A stretch of 64,000 bases of DNA from Litsea cubeba (taxonomy: Eukaryota; Streptophyta; Magnoliopsida; Laurales; Lauraceae): assembly GCA_012931725.1 (NCBI GenBank), contig CM022946.1:74616189-74680188 (forward strand), in the 5' to 3' direction. Made by a program: the position numbers and the translations under genes. A model generated the notes under the pieces. The model was not told where the DNA came from. It searched no databases and saw only the letters and a list, made by a program, of their open reading frames with translations. Shown here in pieces: positions 11,302 through 19,943 of the stretch. Numbering within the stretch: the first letter of the stretch is position 1; the number at the start of each line of letters is the position of its first letter.

Positions 11302-12572
11302 TCTTTTTCGACTGGAGAGTAGCGATGCTCTGCACCTAGTAGCATGCGGCTGAGGTAATATAGAGCAACTTCTTTTCTTTCATCATTTTCTTGTGCATGC
11401 AGAGCTCCCAGAGAGTGATCAAGGGCTCTTGTGTACAAGATGAATGGTTTTCCAGTGGTAGGAGCAGCTAACACTGGAGGTTTGGATAGGTATGACTTGA
11501 TATCTTGGAATGCAGCTTCACAGTCAGTATCCCAGACAAAGTTTACACCTTTTTTCATCAACCGAGAGAATGGACGGCATTTCCCCGAAAGATTGGAGAT
11601 GAATCGTCTGATGTAGGCCAATCCCTCTTGAAGCCCTTTGAGTTCTCTTAAGGTTCTTGGAGAGGGCATTTCTAGAATGGCTTTGACTTTTATGGGGTCA
11701 AGCTCTATTCCAGCTTTCCGAACAAAAAATCTGAGGAACTTACTTGACGAAACGCCGAAGAAGCATTTCAGAGGATTCATTCGCAGTTTGTGTTTGCGAA
11801 GCCGGAGGAAGACTTCTCGAAGGTCTTCGAAATGATCTTCTTTTCTTTTGCTTTTGACGGCGAGGTCGTCAATGTAACATTCAACCGTCTTGTGCTGCAT
11901 ATCTTGGAATATCTTCATCATAGCCCACTGATATGTGGCACCAGCATTTTTCAGATGAAATGGCATGACAGTGTAGCAATACATGCCAAATGGTGTCTGA
12001 AAGGATGTATGTTTTTCATCTTCAGGATGCATCTTTATCTGATTGTAGCCAGAGAAACCATCCATGAATGTCATTCGCTCGAATCCACATGTATTATCAA
12101 TCATTACCTCTGGTATGGGAAGCAGAAATTCATCTTTTGGGCGTGCACCATTCAGGTCTCTATAGTCAATACAGACCCTGATCTGCCCGTTTTTCTTTGT
12201 CACGAGGACAATATTGGCCAACCATTCAGGATGTTGTTCCTCACGGATGAAGCCGACGCTTTTGAGTTTTTGAACTTCTTGTTCAATTTTATCCATCACA
12301 TTTGGACGGAATCTTCTTTGACCCTGCTTGACAGGCTTGATGTCTTCTTGAAGATTGAGTCTGTGGACTGCTATTTTGGGGTCTAAACTAGACATTTCAG
12401 CGTAAGACCATGCAAAGCAATCAACAAACTCACGAAGAAAGGCGATATACTCGGGTAACACATCATCCTTTATATTCTTGCTTATGAATACAGGACGTGG
12501 GTTATCTGGTGTTCCCAAGTCTATCTTTTGAACAGGATCTTCTGTTGGAAGATTCGAAGGTGGTTCCTCCAC
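11289..12572 (-). pseudogene. pol: Reverse transcriptase of element A
   Basis: RT copies the genomic RNA into DNA. The frame of 427 codons is the longest uninterrupted RT in the window. It shows the FIREEQxPEWLANIVLV region, CIDYRDLN, the MDGFSGYNQI block, the catalytic YIDD and the LKCFFGV block in order, then the start of the RNase H connection (LYTRALDHSLGAL). Some usually conserved residues are changed, such as PFHLKNAGATYQ where B has PFGLKNAGATYQ. The frame is lost near 11295 at the ECLAVLFAV segment. Confidence 0.93.
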
Positions 12573-12605
12573 AATATTTTCGGAGGCTTCCAGCTGAACG
12601 AAATC

Positions 12606-13235
12606 TTATGGGGTTTCAAGGGCATTTCCAGACCAAGGTTTTGTTCCTTTCCACGGGTCTTCTTGAACTGGAATTTTCCCAAGGCTTGCAATGAGATGAT
12701 CCCAATCGCCTGTTGAAACGGGGTCGAAGTAGGCTACTTCTTTTGGAAACGAGGGTTCTTCTGGGTCAGAAGACCACACGTCTGTGCCATCGGACAACTC
12801 CTCTTCATTGTCTGAGAAATCGTACCAATTGGATGAGCTTCTTGGTTCTTTGTCTTCATGGATTTGAGATGTTGAGGCTTGGTCAGTAAATTGATTTTTA
12901 AGCCTTTGTGTCAACTGTCTTAGAGGAGTGTCGGGATCGTACCCTAGCCCGTGTGAAGACTTTTCTAGATAGCCATCGAGTCTCCAATCTTCCAGCTGGC
13001 TTTTGGTCAAGACGGGCCCCAATGGTGTGAGAATACCACGTCCTTCTCCCAAACCGACTAGGTTTTGAGCGTCATAGCCCATTTTCTTCATAATAGCTTG
13101 TGCCACAGGACTATATAAGGATAGTTGAGGCATACCTTTATTTTGGAAAGGTTCAAGCATGGAGTTTGATGAAGAAGCATCCGATCTATGGAAGAAGATC
13201 GGTTTTTTCCTTTCCTGAAGTTGCTGGAACAACAA
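12606..13235 (-). pseudogene. pol: Linker with G-patch-like motif, element A pol
   Basis: This segment joins protease to RT. Around 13100-12960 it contains AIMKKMGYDAQN, then GLGEGRGIL and SSHGLGYDP, with glycine spacing like a G-patch. Such a motif is known between protease and RT in several Tat elements; I assign it from pattern only. The remainder is acidic and Ser-rich. The frame is separated from upstream pol by a shift near 13190-13235 and from RT by a stop near 12605. Confidence 0.65.
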
Positions 13236-14287
13236 AGGAAGCTGACGTAGGATCTTCTATGTCAGAAGTTGTCTCCATTGGAGTAAGAGCAGGCTGAACT
13301 TGCTGAGTGTCAGCTTGGCTTGACGATGTGTCGTCTTCTGGGTCTGAATCCGAATCCGTGTCTTGCATGATAGACACGAAAGAGACAACAAATTTGCCCC
13401 CAGACTTTTGCTTTGCCTTCTTCACTTTAGTTGTGATGACCAAAGGCTTTGAAGGTTTGAGGGAGATGATGAAGGGAGTTTGAATGCTCTCTTCGGATTT
13501 ACCGGATGGTTTGTTTTCTTCCGGTGATTGTTGAGGAGCCTTGCCTTTATCTTTCTGGAGATTTTCAGCAAAGGGTGCTGTGTGCTTCTCCTCTTCTTCT
13601 TTTTCACCTTCATACATTTGTGAGTCTGCGAAGTGGGCTTCTTTACCTTTGAAGGGTTTTCTATCTGCAAAGACTCGATGTATCATGCCGTCGTCGCCAA
13701 CAAACTTAATGCAATGATGTAGAGTTGAAGGGACAACACCATTCTCGTGGATCCATGGGTGTCCGAGAAGGATGTTGTAGCATGAAGGGGTTTTTATTAC
13801 ATACACAGTGACCTTAGAGATAAGATCACCATTCTACAACTTAAACCTAATTTTGCCGATGGGCCTTTGAGTACTCCCATCGTATCCAAAGATAGATACA
13901 GATGTGTGGCTCAGTTTGTTAGGTGGGATGCCCAACTCTTCGAGAGCCGAAGTGGAGATGAGGTTGAGTGCAGAACCTAGGTCGATCTGAACTCTGTGCA
14001 TCGGCATTTCCATGATGTACTCTGTGAAGTACAGGGGTCGGTTGTGCCTTGTTTTGCCAAGTAGGAGGTCGTCCTTTGTGAAGGCGATGGTTGCACTGGC
14101 TGCTATTTTAACCGAGAGGCATTCAATGCATGATCCCTCAGTTTTCTTCTTTTATCCCTTTGAGGAAGCTTCTGAGTTTTTGGCCCGGTAATACATTTCA
14201 ATTTGGAGGACTTACGGGGCATGTTTGTCGACATCCTCATTCAGCTTTTGTAATTCTGAAATGAGATTATCACAAGTGTGTGGAGAC
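13186..14287 (-). pseudogene. pol: End of gag and aspartic protease of element A
   Basis: The region starts at the B insertion point. The end of gag, then the protease, can be followed by comparison with B 22760-23511. The active-site block reads QIDLGSALNLIS (DPGS in B). The flap and the second conserved block, SCYNILLGHPWIHENG, lie at about 13790-13740. A TAG near 13840 interrupts the domain. The tail 13660-13190 is charged and Ser-rich and contains the site into which C inserted in the B copy. Confidence 0.85.
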
Positions 14288-14292
14288 ATTCT
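14288..14292. other. Left target-site duplication of element B (ATTCT)
   Basis: ATTCT directly precedes the TGTTGACA start of B and is repeated at 56291-56295 after its CCATCA end. Both flanks continue in A gag. Confidence 0.95.
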
Positions 14293-16009
14293 TGTTGACA
14301 CCAAAAATGTCACTTTGCCTCTTCAAGATCCAAAAAGCTACATGAAGTCGCAACCTGCCATAAATAGGCAATGCTACTTCCAAAAAATCAAATCTTGTCA
14401 GAATCAAACAAAAACTGCAAGATCCTTCAAGATGGCCAAAAGAGGAGTACACAAGAAGTTTCGGGCCATTTCAAAATCATTTGGCCTAACTTCGCTTCTC
14501 CGACAGCTGAAAAGGAGCTCCCGGCGGTGAAAGCATCGGAGACACCAAATCTTCGATCAGAGCCGATGGATGGTCTCAAAATACTTCCAAAAGGCTCCAC
14601 GTCAAGTTCCGAGTCAAACCGACAACGTTTGACCCTACATCAACCCTCGAACAGCTAAATCAAGCCTCTCGGCGGCGAGAACCACCGAGGCCATCACTCA
14701 TCAGATAGAGCACATGGACGGCTTCAAAATGCTTACAAAGGGCTACACGTCAAATTTCAGGTCATTTCGACAACATTTGACCATACTTTGATGCTCGGAA
14801 GCCAAAGTAGGCCTCTCGGCGGTGAAGCTCCCCGGGACCATGGTTTCCAAGACAGAGCCTATGGATCATCTTAAAATGACTCCAATAGGTTCCCTGCCAA
14901 ATTTCAAGTCAATCGGACATCGGTTGACCGCACATCAAGCCGCGACATCTTCATCGCGACAAAAGCAAGTCTACTGGTAATAGGGCCCCAAACGGCTTCA
15001 AAACTCAAGCCAATGGTTGGTCTTATTTATTGCTCAGCAGGCTTCACCCCAAATTTCAGGTCATTCCGACATCGTTTGGCCCAGTTTCAGCTTCTGACGG
15101 AAAATCGGCAGCTCTGCGCAACAAAGTCTTCGGCTTTCTCAGGAAATTGGAAACTTTGCAAAATGAAATGCAAGGATTCTCATCAGATTTTCTGCAAGGA
15201 AATCAGGCCAATAAATGATCAAAAAAGTGAAGGAAAAATATAGAAGAAAAAAGAATCGAAAAACAGTAAAAACGGACACAAAACGGGACAAAAGGGGGAA
15301 CCCCCCCCCCCCCGGGTCGCCGGCAACCATGGGGCCCGGGATCGCCCGGTGGGCCCCGGAAACCCCGTTTTTCGCCGTTTTTTCGCGATTCAAAGCGTCC
15401 GGCCTCTGGTATTTTCCAAAATTCATACTTTTGAGACACCAAATCCTCTGACATCCGTCAAAAACATGGGTTAATCATCAAGAGTATCGAAATAAACATT
15501 GATCGCCAACTGGTCAACCAAAAAAAAAGTGTGCTTTCTACCCGACCGATCGAGAAATCGACAGGACAGATGGCACCGACCCGCTGTTGGCAACCAACAC
15601 CTGAAGTTACATGGTCATCCAATGTCGATCTACATGAAGATCCATCGATGATCATCGCCAGAAGAGTCCCAAAAGACGCGGCACGGCCCGCAACTCTTCA
15701 ACTGCTCGGCGACCACTTAATGAGATTAATTGACGAGCTTTATTACAGTCATTAATCCATTTCTTTGGACGGACCAATTAGAAGCAAGCATCCGGGAGTT
15801 ACAAGTCAAGAGATTCATGGCATTTAACCCATGAAACTCCTCCCATCATGGCGATTAAAGGCGATTAAATGCCCTTAATCTCCTCCGGCCAATCAGAAGC
15901 CAAGAAAAATGAGTTACAAAATAAAGAATTCAATCTTGTAACTCCTCCCTTTATGTAGCTTTATGACAATTAAGGCTCATAAACCCTCCTAAATGGCTAC
16001 CTAAAAGCC

Positions 16010-16017
16010 TATAAATA
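16010..16017 (+). promoter_or_regulatory. LTR core promoter of element B (TATAAATA)
   Basis: TATAAATA stands about 120 bp after a classical CCAAT box (GGCCAATCAGAAG). Equivalent boxes stand at 24968 and 41148 (C), 55416 (B 3' LTR) and 62529-62536 minus (A 5' LTR). Transcription of genomic RNA should start about 30 bp downstream. Confidence 0.75.
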
Positions 16018-16180
16018 GGAGAGCATTCCAAAGAATTCCAGATCGGAAAAAACACAGAGATCATCGGAAAAAGAAGACAGATCCCAGATCAGAAATAAAG
16101 GGCACAGAAATCTAGAGAAAGAAAGAGAGAAAACTCTGCGAAAGTTCTACACCGACCACCGCTATAAGGTGACAAAAGTC

Positions 16181-16202
16181 CCTTGGGGGGTACCCCCCAA
16201 GG
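16181..16202. repeat. Perfect 22-bp palindrome in the LTR leader of B
   Basis: CCTTGGGGGGT is followed immediately by its exact reverse complement, centred on GTAC. It lies about 140 bases after the predicted RNA start. In A and C the arms are kept but the G or C run has grown (for example 41290-41325), and B's 3' LTR carries one change. Confidence 0.75.
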
Positions 16203-16535
16203 TCCTTGCCTTCTCCTTCTGCCTCCAATGGCTTAGACGTGGCTTTTCAGCCCGTCTACTTGGCTTTTTATTGGACATAGGACCTCCTTTTCGTCTTTGT
16301 CCTCTAAAAACCTGAGGTTATAGCCATGCCAAGCGAATCAATAGCATCCTCCGTTCTCATCTGCATGGATGATGGCGAAGTCCACATATGGCTTACGACC
16401 GTCAATCTGAACGGGTCCTCCACAATCTCTTGAGAAGTTAGATCCTCCTTTTCTTGCTTTTCATTATAGTTTGTAACTTTTTAAAAGAGATAAAAATCAC
16501 AACTCTTGTCTTTCATTATTGATACGGATTGTAAA

Positions 16536-16612
16536 TCGGCTATAAGCGCCAAAATCGGCTATAAACGCCAAAAATCAGCTATAAACGCCAAAATCGGCTA
16601 TAAATGCCAAAA
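16536..16612 (+). repeat. Short tandem array in U5 of B (GGCTATAAACGCC units)
   Basis: Four units of 17-19 bp each contain GGC-TATAAAC/T-GCC followed by AAAAT. The same array occurs in every LTR: 25471-25555, 41651-41735, 55941-56020 and 61928-62030. A related array lies between integrase and the PMD gene in all copies. Confidence 0.8.
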
Positions 16613-16885
16613 AAATCGCCTTTCACGGTAAATCAAGAAAATGTCTCTTTTCTTAAATATACGTGCAATGAAAAACTTGAAAGAAGTTGATTTCTTTTTC
16701 ACTTGCGAAGGTTGATCTCCGGATCACCACTTGCAATTCCAAGTAAAAAATAGAAAATCTGGCACACCCACACAAAATAAATGTTGATGCACGCCTTTGC
16801 CCCCCGGTTACGAAAGGGTCGGACCCAACGAATTCCCACATCCACCAACCTTGGTAGAACAAGGCAAAAGCGTGGTCCATCAAGC

Positions 16886-16903
16886 TGGCCCACCCGGTGG
16901 GAC
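16886..16903 (+). other. Primer-binding site of element B
   Basis: TGGCCCACCCGGTGGGAC begins three bases after the LTR end, the normal place for tRNA priming of minus-strand synthesis. C has TGGCACACCCGGTGGGAC (25838-25855) and A has the same with one change (61635-61652, minus). The matching tRNA cannot be settled by eye. Confidence 0.75.
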
Positions 16904-18832
16904 CCGTTCTTTTGAAAACACGATGCTAGAAATGAAATATTTGCATATCATATCTTTTGCTCTATGCTTATATTTCTTTTCCTCAATTCCTTGGCTACTT
17001 TCTAATTGGTGGCCTATGTTGGATTCCGCATCTAAAAAAAAGAGGTGAGATTTTTTGGAAATTTCTAATTCTTTGAATTTATTTCCACTCTTTCTCTTTA
17101 AAAAAAATAAAAAAAAAATAAAAAAAAAATCAGATTTTTCATTTTGAATTCAAAATTGAGAAACCTTGATCCTTCCCTATCGTTCATCGTGCTTGCAGAA
17201 ATGTTGAGCCTGTTCGACTAAGGTTTTGGGCCATCGTTTCTCTTCGATGAGTTCATTAAAGATCTAGAAAAAAAAACCGGAAAAAAATAGATTTCTCGGT
17301 TTAAATTCAAAATTGAGAAACCTTGATCCTTCCCTATCGTTCATCGTGCTTGTAGAAATGTTGAGCCTGTTCGACTAAGGTTTTGGGCCATCGTTTCTCT
17401 TCGATGAGTTCATTAAAGATCTAAAAAAAAACAAAAAAAAAAACAAAAAAAATTAGATTTCTCGGTTTGAATTCAAAATTGAGAAACCTTGATCCTTTCC
17501 TATCGTTCATCGTGCTTGCAGAAATGTTGAGCCTGTTCGACTAAGGTTTTGGGCCATCGTTTTTCTTCGATGAGTTCATTAAAGATCTAAAAAAACAAAC
17601 AAAAAAACAAAAAAAAATCAGATTTTCTCAGTTTGAATTCAAAATTGAGAAACCTTGATCCTTTCCTATCATTCATCGTGCTTGCAGAAATGTTGAGCCT
17701 GTTCGACTAAGGTTTTGGGCCATCGTTTCTCTTCAATGAGTTCATTAAAAATCAAAAAATAAAAAAAAAATATATAAAAAAAAGACATAGACCACTAAGG
17801 TTAAACCAACTGCGTTCTTTGATCATTGTTGATTCAAGAAAAGCCTTGTCCAGATTGTGGAGACAGCTTGACTGTTCTAGGCAAGGGTCCTCCAAACGGG
17901 TTCATTAAGTAATCCTACCCTTACTTGGGGGCAATTCTATCAATCGAGATTTCATAAGACCAGGTTAGGAGGCCTATGTGTACTCTCTCGTATTTTAAAT
18001 AAATTTTTTCAAAAATAAAAATTTTAAAAATAAAAATTTTAAAATAAAAAATAAAAAATAAAAAAAAATTTCAAAAAAATTCTTTAAAAAAAATTAAAAA
18101 AATAAATAAATTAATTAAAAAAATAGATTAAAAAAAAGATCTTCAAAAAAAAATCTTCTGTCATTTTGGGTTTAGATTGGAGAAATCTGTGTCTTATCCT
18201 TTCTGAGCACTGGCGCTCGCGGAAATTGCTGAGCCTGTGTTTTGATTGGAGTGCCTTTTGCTCTCTTTGATGAACCCGATATTGGCCTTTCAAAAAAAAA
18301 ACTCGTCATTTTTGGATTCAGATCCGAGAAATTATGGTTCATTTCTTTCTGAGCACTGGCGCTCGCGGAAATCACTGAGCCTGTGTTCAGACCGGAATAC
18401 CATCTGCTCTATTTGATGAATCCAATCTTGACCTTTCAAAACAGAGAATCTCATCTCATGGATGCGGTCTCAAAACGTTTGTGTCTAGCGGTACTAGTAC
18501 GCCCTTTCAGGGTCTACTGTATTGCGACCGGCACATTTGTAACTCCAACTTTATATTCTTCTTACCTCGAGCAAGCTCTGCTTCTCGATAAGTCGAATTT
18601 AAGTTCACAATTGCTTCTAGCAGTCACTGGGATGCTCATTCTGGGCTTACCATACCTGCGATCAGAACAATTGTACCCTCTATGGCGTTTTGCCTTCTTC
18701 ATATTGCTTGGTTCATCTTCCTCGAGCCATTTGAAAAGACAAAATCATAGAACTTCCCATTTATGATCATTATATTCTTGTGATTACTAATGGATGTGGT
18801 CTTGTTTCAGAAATTTTCGAAAAAAACTAACA
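16904..18832 (+). repeat. Leader of element B: tandem modules and conserved unique block
   Basis: There is no convincing gene. At about 17127-17765 four units of ~165 bp, separated by A-runs, share AATTGAGAAACCTTGATCC and GAGCCTGTTCGACTAAGG. At 18172-18430 two related ~130-bp units carry GCACTGGCGCTCGCGGAAAT. Between them, about 17787-17990, a unique block is well conserved in A (60930-61130) and C (26421-26625). An A/T-only stretch lies at 17995-18160. The leader ends in an acceptor-like site (ACTAAT, pyrimidines, TTTCAG at 18810), 22 bases before the gag ATG. Confidence 0.75.
18383..18766 (+). other. Conserved 127-codon upstream reading frame in the leader, doubtful gene
   Basis: This frame and its match in C (27058-27441) have equal length and differ at few residues. 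In A the frame is broken. It has no recognisable domain and lies before the splice-acceptor-like site, so it may be intron sequence kept alike by recent common descent. I do not assign a function. Confidence 0.25.
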
Positions 18833-19940
18833 ATGGCAGCATCGCTTTCCATTACTTTCGATGAAAGCAAGCACCAAGTCATGCTTCAACAGAAGAAAAC
18901 TACGCACACCTACAAGCGCCCCATCAGCTGCCGAAGCGTCAACTCCCTAGGCAACTCTCTGAGCTCCGGGTCGACCTCGACTCCCCGGACTATTGTCTTT
19001 GGGACGCTGGGACCATTCCCACTTCCCGAGGAAGAAACTGCTCCTTCCAAGAAGCAGAAACTCGCCTCTCAACGTGTCACTACCGTGACACCAAAGGCGA
19101 GCACCAGATGGCCCGAAGCCCATGGCAGCCCCACGAAGCCTTGACCAGCAAACGACCAGGTCTATCCCAAGACTTAGTCCCCAAGACCTTCACCAAAACA
19201 GAGAAGGTCCCAAACATCTACCAGCCCAGCATTACTGGCCCCACTCAAAGAGAACCAGTTCTACCCTCTTGCTTACATGAAAGAGGAGGAACCCATCTCC
19301 AACCTGACTCCCAAGTCAACCCAGCATGAGCCGGCTTGTTCCTACAAGCCCAAAATCAAGTCATGCATCACAAGGCCTCTGCAAGCACCTGCTAAGGCCT
19401 ACAAACCTGTGGTTCGACCCTTCATCTCTACAGGGGCTGAACTCCAAAAATTCAAAGCTTCGCTGCAACAGGCGAAGGACAGGGTTCTCATCCTGTCCTT
19501 GCCCAGCTACAAAGAAGACAGGCTCGGCTGCATGCGCCCGAGGGAGCACATCCTTCATCGTCAAAGCCCAGCCAGAGCTAACCGAAGCTCAAGTTGCTTG
19601 TCGTATACGCCGCCGCGCGTCGTTTAGGCAAAAAAGACTAGAGAAGCAAAGGACCCAGCCTCCTACACTTCAAGTCTCTCCCAAATGGGTTGAAAAAGAT
19701 AGACCCAAACAAGTTGCTGCCGTCCATAAGGTTGGAAAAACCAGAAGACACCAAAGGCCAGCAACAAAAATCTATGTCCGACGTCCAATGACCCGCAGCG
19801 TCTCCAGGACAAGAAGACATTCAGAAGAATCCTCTGCTCCTTCAAGCAAAGGACGGCAGAGTGATCCTTCCTCAAGCTCTTCATCAAAAAGAATGAGCCC
19901 CAGCTCAGTCACCAGGACAGTTTCTTCGTTTGAATCATGA
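18833..19940 (+). pseudogene. N-terminal basic, proline/serine-rich part of gag-pol, element B
   Basis: The start is the ATG in AACAATGGC, a strong plant context, just after the acceptor-like site; it is conserved in A (60202) and C (27505). The protein begins MAASLSITFDE and is rich in Pro, Ser, Lys and Arg with no recognised domain. The Arg-rich RRIRRRAS-like segment near the end could bind RNA. Comparison of the three copies indicates that this part was in frame with Gag. In B a one-base insertion near 19530 and stops at 19142 and 19938 (CGA to TGA) break it. Confidence 0.65.
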
Positions 19941-19943
19941 AGG

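Larger units (their letters stand above)
14293..16882 (+). repeat. 5' LTR of element B
   Basis: The LTR runs from TGTTGACACC to GGTCCATCA. U3 contains five degenerate units of about 148 bp (anchors near 14457, 14602, 14750, 14898 and 15051) built on AAATTTCAGGTCATTCCGAC-like words. A GC-rich stretch with a 14-C run lies at 15300-15370. Further on are a CCAAT box in GGCCAATCAGA near 15887, the TATA box at 16010, a palindrome at 16181 and a short GGCTATAAACGCC array at 16536-16610. No protein-coding content is evident. Confidence 0.97.

Noticed and set aside
17041..17050. Splice donor AG|GTGAGA after the PBS of B as partner of the gag acceptor
   Set aside because: A and C have GATGAG at the same place, so the donor is not conserved.
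18172..18430. tRNA or structured small-RNA gene in GCACTGGCGCTCGCGG modules
   Set aside because: There is no cloverleaf, A-box or B-box arrangement; the modules are leader repeats.
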